Source: CAKXIK01 sp050947015
Lineage (GTDB): Bacteria > Bacillota > Clostridia > Oscillospirales > Acutalibacteraceae
Length of the DNA stretch: 64,000 nucleotides
Direction: 5' to 3'
NCBI GenBank assembly: GCA_050947015.1
Contig: JBMNVT010000003.1
Location: 1-64,000, forward strand
Shown here piece after piece: positions 25,221 to 34,151 of this stretch (position 1 is its first letter; every line of letters begins with the position of its first letter). The notes beneath the pieces are model-generated. The model was not told where the DNA came from and made no database searches. It was given only the letters and a program-made list of their open reading frames with translations. Both the position numbers and the translations under genes were made by a program.

Positions 25221-26579
25221 TTAGTTCTTCAGGCTCTGCAGCGGGGCAGGAAGACGACCGCCACGGGAAATGAATTTTGCCGGAGAGCAGCTATTAACCG
25301 GCATGACCGGGCCGCTGCCAAGCAGCCCGCCGAAAGAAAGTTCTTCGCCGACTTTTTTACCAATCGCGGGAATCAGGCGGACGGCCGTCGTTTTGGAATT
25401 TACCATGCCGATGGCGGCTTCGTCGGCAATGACACCGGAGATTGCTTCGGCAGTAATGTCGCCGGGGACAACGATCATATCCAATCCGACAGAACAGACC
25501 GCGGTCATCGCTTCCAGCTTTTCGATGGTCAGCGCGCCGCAGCGGGCAGCCTCGATCATGCCCTCGTCTTCGCTGACCGGAATAAATGCGCCGGAAAGAC
25601 CACCAACGTGAGAAGATGCCATTACGCCACCCTTTTTCACAGCGTCGTTCAGCAGAGCGAGGCAGGCGGTGGTTCCGGGCGCACCGCAGCGCTCCAGCCC
25701 CATTTCCTCTAGGATCCGCGCAACAGAATCGCCAACGGCGGGTGTTGGCGCAAGGGAAAGGTCGACGATGCCGAACGGCACCGAGAGGCGCCGCGCTGCT
25801 TCGTTTGCGACGAGCTGACCCACGCGGGTGATCTTGAACGCGGTGCGTTTGACCGTTTCAGCCAGTTCGGCAATGTCGCAGCTGCCGGCTTTATGAATGG
25901 CGGCGCTGACAACGCCGGGGCCGGAGACGCCCACGTTGATGACGCAGTCCGGTTCGCCCGGGCCGTGGAACGCGCCGGCCATAAAGGGATTGTCCTCCGG
26001 TGCGTTGCAGAATACTACGAGCTTTGCCGCGCCGATACAGTCGCGGTCGGCGGTAATTTCGGCTGTGCGGCGCACGATCTTGCCCATCATCGCAACGGCG
26101 TCCATGTTCAGCCCTGTTTTGGTGGAACCAATATTGACCGAGGAACAGACGTGCTCCGTTTCGCTGAGCGCCTCGGGAATGCTTTGAATCAGCGCGTAAT
26201 CGCCGGGGCCGAAGCCCTTGTGCACCAACGAGGAATACCCGCCGACAAAGTTGACGCCGATGGTTTGCGCGGCGCGTTCCAGCGTGCGTGCAAATTTGAC
26301 CGGATTTTTTGAAGGGCAGGCCGCCGCCACCATGGCGATCGGCGTAACGGAGATGCGCTTGTGCACGATCGGCACGCCGTATTCCGCGGCAATATCGTCG
26401 CCGGTTTTGACCAGATTGCTCGCATAGCGGCAGATCTTGTCATAAATTTTGCCGCAGGCGGCGTCGATATCAGGATCGATGCAGTCCAGCAGCGAAATAC
26501 CCATGGTAATGGTGCGCACGTCAAGATGTTCTTCCTCGATCATCTTGAGCGTTTCCAGAATATCCTTGGAATTTATCAT
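25221..26579 (-). CDS. PFL family protein (UPF0210/DUF711)
   Basis: This 452-residue cytoplasmic protein matches the UPF0210 family along its length: DVRTITMGISLLDCIDPD at the N-terminus, NFVGGYSSLVHKGFGPGD (about 130), DCVINVGVSGPGVV (about 235) and GLDMIVVPGDITAEAISG (about 380). The fold is related to pyruvate formate-lyase-type barrels, but a catalytic function is not established. It follows the ACT-domain gene (27-base gap), the conserved partner in many Firmicutes and Archaea, so the ACT protein probably senses a ligand for it. AAGGAG precedes the ATG. Confidence 0.92.
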   Translation of the reverse strand: MINSKDILETLKMIEEEHLDVRTITMGISLLDCIDPDIDAACGKIYDKICRYASNLVKTGDDIAAEYGVPIVHKRISVTPIAMVAAACPSKNPVKFARTLERAAQTIGVNFVGGYSSLVHKGFGPGDYALIQSIPEALSETEHVCSSVNIGSTKTGLNMDAVAMMGKIVRRTAEITADRDCIGAAKLVVFCNAPEDNPFMAGAFHGPGEPDCVINVGVSGPGVVSAAIHKAGSCDIAELAETVKRTAFKITRVGQLVANEAARRLSVPFGIVDLSLAPTPAVGDSVARILEEMGLERCGAPGTTACLALLNDAVKKGGVMASSHVGGLSGAFIPVSEDEGMIEAARCGALTIEKLEAMTAVCSVGLDMIVVPGDITAEAISGVIADEAAIGMVNSKTTAVRLIPAIGKKVGEELSFGGLLGSGPVMPVNSCSPAKFISRGGRLPAPLQSLKN

Positions 26580-26606
26580 TGAAAAGCTCCTTCCGTAATG
26601 TTGAAT

Positions 26607-26876
26607 TCAGATGCGGTGCATCGAATTGAAGATATCCTCGTGCATTACATGGATATCAAGCCCTTTTTCCGTTCCCAGCTGAGTCAGCCGGTCGGAAAAT
26701 TCAGCAAATGGGATAGAGCTCTCCGTGAATTCGACCATCATAATCATGACAAACATATCCTGCAGAATAGATTGTGTAACATCGGTGATGTTCATTTTTG
26801 AAGCGGCACATTCGGCGGAAACCGCTGCCAGAATGCCAACCATATCCTTGCCGATTACAGAGATTACTGCGCGCAT
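26607..26876 (-). CDS. ACT domain protein (UPF0237)
   Basis: This 89-residue single ACT domain begins MRAVISVIGKDMVGILAAVS, with the ligand-binding Gly-Ile turn and helix, followed by NITDVTQSILQDMFVMIMMV. Small stand-alone ACT proteins bind amino acids or other metabolites and dimerise. The start is ATG at 26,876, preceded by GGAGGG; an in-frame ATG 15 bases earlier overlaps that site. It is the first gene of a two-gene operon with the PFL family protein. Confidence 0.9.
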   Translation of the reverse strand: MRAVISVIGKDMVGILAAVSAECAASKMNITDVTQSILQDMFVMIMMVEFTESSIPFAEFSDRLTQLGTEKGLDIHVMHEDIFNSMHRI

Positions 26877-26995
26877 TTCATTTCCCTCCAAGTGTTAAAT
26901 GTGGTGTTTTCTTGTTATTTATCATACCACAAAGCGCTTGTTTTTGGAACAGGGAAGACGGAATTTTTCTTCGGCAAAAGCGGACAAAAAACGGA

Positions 26996-27022
26996 GCAGC
27001 CTTCGTTTTTTACAAAGGCTGC
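26996..27022 (-). terminator. Minus-strand terminator
   Basis: Read on the minus strand, GCAGCCTT pairs with AAGGCTGC around a short loop and is followed by CCGTTTTTTG. It serves the truncated frame at 27,078-27,190. Confidence 0.7.
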
Positions 27023-27077
27023 CCCATTGCGCTTATTTTGTTTTTAGAATGTCAGTGTCGGGGAACAGCTCCCCGGT

Positions 27078-27190
27078 TTATGGCAGGGCAGGTTCCACGC
27101 TGGAAGCGGCCTGATCGGTCTTCCCTGTCAGGAGAAGATCGGTGCTGTTGCGGCCGAAAACATATCCCCAATGCTTTAACTGAGAATGAC
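27078..27190 (-). pseudogene. C-terminal remnant of an unidentified gene
   Basis: The minus-strand frame ends with WGYVFGRNSTDLLLTGKTDQ, then AASSVEPALP and TAA at 27,080-27,078, followed by its own terminator. Codon composition is like the chromosome, unlike the A+T-rich sequence that replaces the 5' part near 27,190. No start codon with a ribosome-binding site is present. The parent family is not recognised. Confidence 0.4.
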
Positions 27191-27478
27191 TATTAACTAC
27201 GGAGTTCCGGTAGGTTCTTCCTAAAACACCTGTTGAGAACAACCTCAATTGCAATGTTTAAATGCGCACGGGATATCAAGATTGCAATTATTTACCATGA
27301 TTATAAAATATTTTACAGCAATTTAGCAGGTAAAAAATTTAACTGTTATTACTAATAAAATAGCACAAAAAATAAGGAAACTATTATTCGTGTTGTTGTG
27401 GAGTAAAATTTTGAGTTATTATCACAGAATATAACTAATTGCATGTGATTTATTATCGCCTAAAAGAGTGCATTTCTT

Positions 27479-27507
27479 TTGCGATTTCATCTTCTTTGTG
27501 CTATGAT
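27479..27507 (+). promoter_or_regulatory. Promoter of the PHP phosphatase
   Basis: TTGCGA at 27,479-27,484 and TATGAT at 27,502-27,507 with a 17-base spacer, about 55 bases before the start codon. Confidence 0.7.
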
Positions 27508-27563
27508 TAAAAACAGAAATGTTTGAAACAAACGGCACTCTATAGTGAAAGGATTGTGTTTTT

Positions 27564-28376
27564 ATGAATTCCCACATTCTTTGTGACTGCCATATGCATA
27601 CCAGCCGTTCGTTTGACGGCAGCAATACCGCGCAGGAAATGGTTGGCCGTGCCGCGGAACTGGGCATTCCGGTGATCGCGCTGACGGATCATTGTGAGAT
27701 CAACGAGTTTTATTCCACCGGCTACTGCAGCTCGGTTCCCATGGCGTGGCAAGCGGCGCATGAACAGCAGAAGCTGCGGGCGGGCGATTTGCCGGAGGTT
27801 CTGGTTGGCATTGAAATTGGTCAGCCGAGTACGAATTATGAGCTTGCCGAGCGAGTGCTTGCCGCACACGAATATGATTTTGTGCTGGCTTCGGTGCACA
27901 ACCTGCTGCACACACCCGATTTCTACTATCTGAGCTATACGGAGGAAAACGCAGCCTTTCTTCTGGAGCATTATTTTAACGAGCTGTTGCATATGGTGCA
28001 GTGGGGCAATTTCGATTCGCTGGCACATCTGACCTATCCGCTTCGATACATTACCGGTGAATTCGGCATTCGGGTTGACCTGAACCGGTATGCCGGGCGA
28101 ATTGACGAAATTCTCTCATTGCTGGCGCAAAAAGGAAAGGCGTTGGAAATCAACACCTCGGGACTGCGGCAGAAGATCGGAATAACGCTGCCGCATCTCG
28201 AGTTGGTGAAACGCTTTCGTCAGTTAGGCGGCCAATATATCACCGTCGGTGCGGACGCCCATTGTGTGGAGGATCTTGGAAAAGGGATTCCGGAAGGAAT
28301 TGAGATTGCAAAACAGGCGGGCTTTGACGCTGTGATCGTTTATCGGCGCCGCCGTCCCTGTGAAATCAAAATCTAA
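27564..28376 (+). CDS. PHP-domain phosphatase, histidinol-phosphatase (HisK/HisJ) type
   Basis: This 270-residue protein has PHP metal-binding motifs in order: CDCHMHTSRSFDG (residues about 8-20), ALTDHCEIN (about 39), GIEIGQPS (about 82), ASVHNLLH (about 107) and VGADAHCVEDLG (about 228). These hold a multinuclear metal site that hydrolyses phosphoesters. It matches histidinol-phosphate phosphatases of the HisK/HisJ type; as no other his genes are near, another phosphoester substrate is possible. GAAAGGA precedes the ATG. A GH20 hexosaminidase lies 83 bases downstream on the same strand. Confidence 0.85.
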   Translation: MNSHILCDCHMHTSRSFDGSNTAQEMVGRAAELGIPVIALTDHCEINEFYSTGYCSSVPMAWQAAHEQQKLRAGDLPEVLVGIEIGQPSTNYELAERVLAAHEYDFVLASVHNLLHTPDFYYLSYTEENAAFLLEHYFNELLHMVQWGNFDSLAHLTYPLRYITGEFGIRVDLNRYAGRIDEILSLLAQKGKALEINTSGLRQKIGITLPHLELVKRFRQLGGQYITVGADAHCVEDLGKGIPEGIEIAKQAGFDAVIVYRRRRPCEIKI

Positions 28377-28459
28377 AGGATTTTGGGAGAAACGGCGGTA
28401 GCGTAAGCCGCAAGCAGTATTCTTTTGATAAAGAAAGTGTGTTGAAGGGAGAAAGTTTA

Positions 28460-30367
28460 ATGGATTTTAAATTCGCGGGAAATGTCGAACAGTTGTCGGC
28501 AGGGATCGATATTTTGGCAGAGGATTATGGTTATACAAGAAGCGAGAACGGGATGCCGGTTGAGGTTGCCCGGGGAGATAACCTTTTTGTTGCGCTGAAA
28601 GACGGTACCGCACAAATTCACTATAGTAAGCCGTGCGAGTTTTTCCGTGCGCTTGGTATTTTGCTGCAAAGACTTTCAGCCGGTGAAACAGACTTTGAGG
28701 TGAGTGAAACAGCTTATTTTGATACCTGCGGAGCAATGATAGACCTTTCTCACGGAGCGCTGATGACCATTAATGCCATTAAGAGCGTTCTGCGTAAAAT
28801 GGCGATTATGGGACTGAATATGTTTATGTTGTATCGCGAGGAATCCTATGTTGTGCCGGAGTATGAATATTTCGGTTATATGCGCGGCAGGCATACCGAT
28901 GAGGAGATTCGAGAAATTGACAATTACGCCTGGCAGTTGGGAATCGAAATTATTCCTGCGATACAAACATTGGGACATTTGTCAAATACGCTGCGCTGGA
29001 ACCAGTTTTCGACTGTAAAAGATACATGGGACTGTCTGTTGGTCGGTGAGGAGAAGACTTATGAATTTATTGAAAACATGGTGAAAGCAGCGATTCGTCC
29101 GCTGCGAAGCAGGCGGATCCATATCGGTTTTGATGAAACCATGAGCCTCGGTTTGGGGAATTATATTTTGAAAAACGGATACCGCCCCCGGATGGATATT
29201 TTTTGCGAACATTTGCAGAAAGTTGCGAAAATTGTGGAAAAATATGATCTTGAGCCGATGGTGTGGAGCGACATGTTTTTTCGTACAGGCGGCTCAACAG
29301 AAAGCTATGCGCTGGACAATTTGCACATTCCACCTGAAGTGATTGAAAGAATACCTGCCAATATTGAACTGGTGGAAGCCAATTATTCGCTGACCGACGA
29401 GGAACAGTGCTGCGAACGTTTCCGTGCCCACCTGGAAACGGGCAGAAAAACGTGGTTTGCCGGTGCGGTGCATGACTGGCATGGTTTTTGCACGAATTAT
29501 TACCATACCATTCAAGCCTCTGATGCAGCGTTGAATGCCGCTAAAAAAGAGCAGATCAAAAATGTTTTTGCGACAACATGGGGCGATGACAGCCCTGAGC
29601 GAGATTTTTTCTGCAATTTACTCGGTTTTCAATTTTATGCAGAGCATATGTATTGTCAGACACCGACGCTTGCCCGTGTAAAAGAACGATTTGACTTCTG
29701 TGGAAAATGCAGCAGCGAAATGATTCTTGAAATTGCAAATATTGATAACCCGGAAAATATTGAAAGTGGATCGACGCACAGCGGCTGTGAGATTATTCCC
29801 GATTCACCTAAAGAGTTGGTCAATCCATCAAAATACCTGATGTGGCAAGATCCGATTGCCGGTTTATTCGATACGGAAGCTGCTAAATTGGATTTTGAAA
29901 CTCATTTTATTCGGCAGAAGGAAAAGCTGCAGTCCTTTACAGGCCAATACCCCGAATTGAACACCACTTTGGAATTTTATATAAGTCTTTGCGACGTGCT
30001 TTCTGTAAAATGCGGTTTCGGTCTCCGGCTGAAACAATATTATGATGAAAAAAATGATAAGAAGCTTCGCGAAATCGTTGATCGGGAGATCCCTTTGCTT
30101 TTGCAGAAGGTAGAGAAGCTGTGGCTGGTCAACCGTAAACTTTGGTTTGAACGGCACTGTGCCTTTGGCTTTGAAGTTTTGGAACGGCGCTATGGCTGTT
30201 TAATGCTTCGCCTAAAAACCACGGCATACCGCGTTTCAGAATTCCTTGCAGACCGGATTGAGAAAATTGAGGAGCTTGAGGAAAAACGGCTTCCTGCGAC
30301 CAAGCAGACAGAGCACGTGGCATATTTTAATGACTATCTGCTTACTCATACTGCTTGGGGAAGATGA
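28460..30367 (+). CDS. Glycoside hydrolase family 20 (beta-N-acetylhexosaminidase-like)
   Basis: This 635-residue protein has no signal peptide and so is cytoplasmic. An N-terminal alpha/beta domain (about 1-85) precedes the catalytic TIM barrel, with CGAMIDLSHGALMTINAIK, EIIPAIQTLGHLSNTLRW and the acid/base Asp-Glu pair in RIHIGFDETMSLG (about 215). An additional helical C-terminal domain extends from about 470 to the end. Such enzymes release N-acetylhexosamine from non-reducing ends; the cytoplasmic location suggests imported disaccharides or muropeptides. The start is ATG at 28,460, with GAAGGGAGAAAG upstream. It probably shares transcription with the PHP gene. Confidence 0.88.
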   Translation: MDFKFAGNVEQLSAGIDILAEDYGYTRSENGMPVEVARGDNLFVALKDGTAQIHYSKPCEFFRALGILLQRLSAGETDFEVSETAYFDTCGAMIDLSHGALMTINAIKSVLRKMAIMGLNMFMLYREESYVVPEYEYFGYMRGRHTDEEIREIDNYAWQLGIEIIPAIQTLGHLSNTLRWNQFSTVKDTWDCLLVGEEKTYEFIENMVKAAIRPLRSRRIHIGFDETMSLGLGNYILKNGYRPRMDIFCEHLQKVAKIVEKYDLEPMVWSDMFFRTGGSTESYALDNLHIPPEVIERIPANIELVEANYSLTDEEQCCERFRAHLETGRKTWFAGAVHDWHGFCTNYYHTIQASDAALNAAKKEQIKNVFATTWGDDSPERDFFCNLLGFQFYAEHMYCQTPTLARVKERFDFCGKCSSEMILEIANIDNPENIESGSTHSGCEIIPDSPKELVNPSKYLMWQDPIAGLFDTEAAKLDFETHFIRQKEKLQSFTGQYPELNTTLEFYISLCDVLSVKCGFGLRLKQYYDEKNDKKLREIVDREIPLLLQKVEKLWLVNRKLWFERHCAFGFEVLERRYGCLMLRLKTTAYRVSEFLADRIEKIEELEEKRLPATKQTEHVAYFNDYLLTHTAWGR

Positions 30368-30434
30368 ACCAAAAGCGTTTTTCGTTATGCTTAGCGCCGC
30401 ACGAATGATTCAAAGCGGTAATGTTTTGCGATTT

Positions 30435-30449
30435 GCAACCTATAGTTGC
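30435..30449 (+). promoter_or_regulatory. Possible operator upstream of the XRE gene
   Basis: GCAAC-ctata-GTTGC, a short inverted repeat embedded in two near-direct copies of TTGCGATTTG / TTGCGCGATTTG, lies about 120 bases upstream of the XRE-family gene. A TATAAT-like box follows at about 30,494-30,499. Autoregulation is inference. Confidence 0.35.
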
Positions 30450-30565
30450 GCGATTTGAAAACCGAAATTGGTGGCGTGAAAAGATCGCTCCTGATATAAT
30501 TATAACATTAAATTTCATATGGTTAATCAGGAGATTCGGGCGATTTACGGATGGAGGGGTTTACG

Positions 30566-31399
30566 ATGGATCAAGCAATTGCAAACCGTTTTTATGAATA
30601 TCGAAAAAAGAGTGGACTTTCTCAGGAGGAGCTGGCGGCCAGACTTGGAATCAGCCGCCAGTCTGTTTCCAAGTGGGAGCGCGGGGAGGCTTCTCCCGAT
30701 ACGGAAAATTTGATTCGCCTGGCCAGAATTTACGGTGTTTCACTGGATGATCTGGTAAACGGTATTGTACCGGATGAGCCGGAAAAGGACGCAGAACCCA
30801 TGCGGCCGGAATTTGGTCAGGAAGAGCCGGAGCTGCAGCCGGAACAGGAAGAGTCGCAGGCGGCTGCAGAGGAAAACACGGCGGCCAGTACGGAAAAAAC
30901 GAATGTTCATATCAGCTGGAAAGACGGTATCCATGTGGAGGATAAGGACGCAACCGTTCATATCAGCTGGAAGGACGGTGTTCATGTTGTCGACGGTAAA
31001 GATGTCGTGCACGTTGGAGCAAACGGCGTAACGGTGGCGGAAAATGATAATGCCGGACGAACCAAACAGGAAAAACATTTTAAACGGAAAATTGAGTTTC
31101 CGATTGATACGATTGCGGTGATTGCATTTTGTTATTTGGGATTTGCGCATGGGTGGTGGCACCCCGCGTGGCTGCTATTTTTACTGATTCCGATTGTACA
31201 TGGGCTGAGCGACGCAATTCACAAGCGCAAATTCGTTGTGTTTCCTTTTCCGGTGCTGGCAGCGGCAGTGTTTCTCTGTCTTGGCTTCTTCCGGGGAATG
31301 TGGAACCCAGGGTGGATTGTCTTTTTGCTGATTCCGATCTATTATCCCGTTGCAAGCTGGTTGGACTGTGAAATCAGTGGGGAAGAGTTTGAAGAATAA
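30566..31399 (+). CDS. XRE-family regulator with internal repeats and C-terminal membrane segments
   Basis: This protein has 277 residues from the ATG at 30,566 (GGAGGGG seven bases before). Residues about 5-60 are a helix-turn-helix of the Cro/CI type (LSQEELAARLGISRQSVSKWE). A Glu/Gln-rich acidic linker follows. At about 108-160 the motif HISWKDG(I/V)HV occurs twice. The C-terminal third has two copies of a membrane hairpin with similar sequence (CYLGFAHGWWHPAWLLFLLI and CLGFFRGMWNPGWIVFLLI). It is therefore a membrane-tethered DNA-binding protein that may sense the envelope. It is followed by the convergent flippase gene with a 42-base gap. Confidence 0.82.
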   Translation: MDQAIANRFYEYRKKSGLSQEELAARLGISRQSVSKWERGEASPDTENLIRLARIYGVSLDDLVNGIVPDEPEKDAEPMRPEFGQEEPELQPEQEESQAAAEENTAASTEKTNVHISWKDGIHVEDKDATVHISWKDGVHVVDGKDVVHVGANGVTVAENDNAGRTKQEKHFKRKIEFPIDTIAVIAFCYLGFAHGWWHPAWLLFLLIPIVHGLSDAIHKRKFVVFPFPVLAAAVFLCLGFFRGMWNPGWIVFLLIPIYYPVASWLDCEISGEEFEE

Positions 31400-31441
31400 A
31401 CAGAACGGGTGTTCGGCGAAATCCGGGAGAGCGGCTTATCG

Positions 31442-32977
31442 CTATTTGCGTCCAAAGGAATTCCGGAACCACTGCAGATCTCCGGCGGAAATGCAGCCGG
31501 TCAGTCGCAGCAGCAGCGGATACAGCAGAATTGCGCAGCCGCCTGCCGCGCAGACAAACAGCAGAACGGAAAATTCTGCGAGCTGCAGCAGTGAAAAAAG
31601 CGCGCGGGTTCCTGCGCAGCAAAGCCCAATACAAATCAGCGGCAGAGCAACCCAGCGAAAAAAGGGAAAGCGCACAGAACTTTTTTTCATCAGCCGGCCA
31701 ATACTCAGCGATGAGTTGTAAAGGACGCTGAAAAATGTCGCGAACAGATAACCAGAAATCCCAAACCGGGGCACGCACAGCGCAATCAAAACGACGCGCA
31801 GGCAGGAATCCGAAAGGTTGACCTTGAGCGAATAGACCTGTTCGTCCAGCCCCTTAAGCATTGCGTCGACAATACTATCCAGATACATGAACGGAACCAG
31901 GGGACAGAGCAGCCGCATCTGCCGCCCTGATTCCGCGTTTTTGTAAAGGAGCAGCCCGAGTTCATCGCCGAAAAAGAAAAAGATTCCGACGACCAGACAG
32001 GAAAACAGCAAACAGATTTGAAAAACACGTGAGGCCATAGACCGGATCTCTGCCGGATGGCGTGCGGCGCGGGCTTCGGAGACCTCGGGGATCAACAGCA
32101 TGGAAAAGGCGGTCAGAAACGCCTGCGGAAAATAGAGGACTGGCAGAACCATTCCCTTGACAATTCCGTAGCTGGCAAGGGATTCCCCGTAGGAGCTGCC
32201 GGAACGTTTCAGCCCGGCGGGAATCAGGACATTTTCAACCGAAACAAGAGCCGACCGCAGGTAGTATCCCACGGCAATCGGCAGCGAAATGGAAAAAATT
32301 TTGCGGGAGGAAACTGCCTTCCCGCTTTTTTGGCGAAGGATCTGCCGCACCTGCAGTCGAAACAGAAGAACAATATAAAGATTGCCGCAGATTTCGCCAA
32401 TGGTCATGCCGAGCGCAATACCGCAGCAGGCCGCGGCAAGGCCCTCCTTTGCAAAAAATGAAAAGAAAGCCGCGACAAAAGCAAAGGAAATCAGCTGCTC
32501 TAGAATTTGCCCGGAGCTTGGCTTGAAGGAATTGCGCACCGCAAGAAAATAGCCGCGGATACAGCATGAAACGGAAAGGAATGGAAGCCCAACGGCCAGA
32601 ACACGCAGGGAGTCCACCGCACGCATATCGCCAAGCCACCAGCGGCCGATTGACGGAGCGCCAAAAAAAAGGGCAAGACCGGTTGAGATGCCGAACAGCA
32701 GGCAAAGACCGAGGCATTTGCGCAGTACTCTTTCCACAGATGCGCCGTTGCCGGAAACGGCGGATTCACTGACCAGCCGCGTTACGGCAAGGTTCAGGCC
32801 GGAAACCGCAAGATTGGTTGCAAAGTAATACACCGAGAGCAGAAGCTGAAGCAGCCCCATGCCCTCGGCGCCAATGAGGTTGGATTGATAAACGCGAAAA
32901 GCCATTCCCAGCGCACTTAAAAAAAGAGAGCACAGCGTGAGGATAACCGCATTTTGAATAAACAGCCTTTTTTTCAT
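31442..32977 (-). CDS. SpoVB-type polysaccharide flippase (MVF/MOP superfamily)
   Basis: This 511-residue protein has about 14 predicted membrane helices. The N-terminus QNAVILTLCSLFLSALGMAFR followed by GAEGMGLLQLLLSVYY is typical of stage V sporulation protein B and Wzx-like flippases, which move lipid-linked precursors across the membrane. The later YPQAF-like block (VLYFPQAFLTAFSMLLIPEVSEARA) is diagnostic of this group. It could serve spore cortex precursor or surface polysaccharide export. It is the last gene in the minus-strand envelope run; the preceding gene is GH25 lysozyme, 119 bases away. Confidence 0.88.
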   Translation of the reverse strand: MKKRLFIQNAVILTLCSLFLSALGMAFRVYQSNLIGAEGMGLLQLLLSVYYFATNLAVSGLNLAVTRLVSESAVSGNGASVERVLRKCLGLCLLFGISTGLALFFGAPSIGRWWLGDMRAVDSLRVLAVGLPFLSVSCCIRGYFLAVRNSFKPSSGQILEQLISFAFVAAFFSFFAKEGLAAACCGIALGMTIGEICGNLYIVLLFRLQVRQILRQKSGKAVSSRKIFSISLPIAVGYYLRSALVSVENVLIPAGLKRSGSSYGESLASYGIVKGMVLPVLYFPQAFLTAFSMLLIPEVSEARAARHPAEIRSMASRVFQICLLFSCLVVGIFFFFGDELGLLLYKNAESGRQMRLLCPLVPFMYLDSIVDAMLKGLDEQVYSLKVNLSDSCLRVVLIALCVPRFGISGYLFATFFSVLYNSSLSIGRLMKKSSVRFPFFRWVALPLICIGLCCAGTRALFSLLQLAEFSVLLFVCAAGGCAILLYPLLLRLTGCISAGDLQWFRNSFGRK

Positions 32978-33096
32978 GCGTTTTTTCGATCCTTTCCCAA
33001 AAGCCGCGCGGCAAAATTACGGCAGCTGCCGTAAAGTATCCTTATGCGCAGATTGGGAAAATCATGCGTGTGCCGGGTGTATGGCGCGTTTGCCGT

Positions 33097-34017
33097 TTAA
33101 TTCCCGTCGGGTCGCATGAACAAAGCCACTCCAATCAACAATACAAGAAGCGTGGCAATACTCAAAATCGGAATCCACACTGTTACGCCTGGTTCCACGG
33201 AAGAGGAAGAGGGAACTTTGCTTTGCCGGGAAGACACGGAAGAGGAAAGATTACCGGCGGGAAAACTGTGTTCCGATGCTTCCGAAGCAGACGAGGACGA
33301 AAGCGAAGCGGAAGAAACCGGTTGTTCCGGCAGAAAAATTTCCGTTGTAAAGAAATCCAGATCGACAACTGTAGCAATGCCGGGTATTTTTCCGCTGCCG
33401 TATTGGAACCCTGCCCAGTTTTTCCATTTTTCATTGTTTGCAGGTTCCTCGACGCCCCAATCCGCAACCCAGAGCGGATAACGGTTCAGTGATGCGGAAA
33501 AAATCTCTTTTGCATCGTTTGCGTCCGCGTAAATAACGGGCGTCACACCGGTTAAGGATCGAAGTTCTTTTAAATACGCAGCGGCGACGGCGTTGATCTC
33601 TTGGGTGTTTAGTGAGCCAAAGGATTCAAAATCCATGGCGGGACGGCAGGAATATGTTTCATTTCGGATGACCGATGCAAAATATTGCGCCTGCTGCCGT
33701 GCTTCTTCGGCGGTACGTGCCGTGACATAATGGTAGCAGCCGAATTTCAGCCCCGCCTCGGCCGCGCCAAGGGCATTGCGACGAAAATAAGGGTCGGTGT
33801 AGCTTCCGCCGTAACAGGCACGGATATATACCACCCGAACGCCGGAGTCGTGCACCTCGTCAAAATTGATTTTTCCCTGCCACTCGCTTACGTCGACGCC
33901 GCGAAGCACAGGCGTGGAAGACGGGGAAAGTGCAAATGCGGCCCAAAAACCGGAAAAAGCCACCGCGGCAGAAAGCAAAACAGCCGTCAGGCGCCGGTGA
34001 ACGTCAAAACCAAACAA
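33097..34017 (-). CDS. GH25 lysozyme with N-terminal signal and C-terminal membrane anchor
   Basis: This 306-residue protein starts at TTG 34,017, behind AAAGGCGG. A signal peptide occupies 1-30. The GH25 barrel spans about 36-230: RGVDVSEWQGKINFDEV with the catalytic Asp, FGCYHYVTA and the Asp-x-Glu motif in AMDFESFG. A Ser-rich linker and a C-terminal membrane helix (about 278-298) keep it at the cell surface. It cleaves the glycan backbone of peptidoglycan. Its ribosome-binding site lies within the 3' arm of a perfect 12-base inverted repeat, suggesting control of translation or transcription. Confidence 0.9.
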   Translation of the reverse strand: MFGFDVHRRLTAVLLSAAVAFSGFWAAFALSPSSTPVLRGVDVSEWQGKINFDEVHDSGVRVVYIRACYGGSYTDPYFRRNALGAAEAGLKFGCYHYVTARTAEEARQQAQYFASVIRNETYSCRPAMDFESFGSLNTQEINAVAAAYLKELRSLTGVTPVIYADANDAKEIFSASLNRYPLWVADWGVEEPANNEKWKNWAGFQYGSGKIPGIATVVDLDFFTTEIFLPEQPVSSASLSSSSASEASEHSFPAGNLSSSVSSRQSKVPSSSSVEPGVTVWIPILSIATLLVLLIGVALFMRPDGN

Positions 34018-34023
34018 TCAAAA

Positions 34024-34084
34024 ACCGCCTTTCTCTTTGAAATAGCGCGGAAAATTCCGCAACCTATCCTATGAGAAAGGCGGT
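34024..34084 (-). promoter_or_regulatory. Hairpin containing the GH25 ribosome-binding site
   Basis: ACCGCCTTTCTC (34,024-34,035) and GAGAAAGGCGGT (34,073-34,084) are perfect complements. An inner repeat, GCGGAA-aa-TTCCGC (34,047-34,060), sits in the loop. On the minus strand the 3' arm is GAGAAAGGCGG, the lysozyme Shine-Dalgarno, and is followed by TTTTTG. It can act as a terminator for upstream transcription and/or hide the ribosome-binding site. Confidence 0.65.
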
Positions 34085-34151
34085 CGGCTGACCACGGGAA
34101 AGTAAAATTTTGATCCGGTGTTAATCCGGCAGAAAAAGATGAAGCGCGCAG

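Larger units (their letters stand above)
26877..27563. other. Long intergenic region
   Basis: This gap holds a minus-strand terminator (26,996-27,022), the 3' remnant of a lost gene (27,078-27,190), about 290 bases of A+T-rich sequence without visible genes, and the promoter of the PHP phosphatase (27,479-27,507). Confidence 0.6.
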
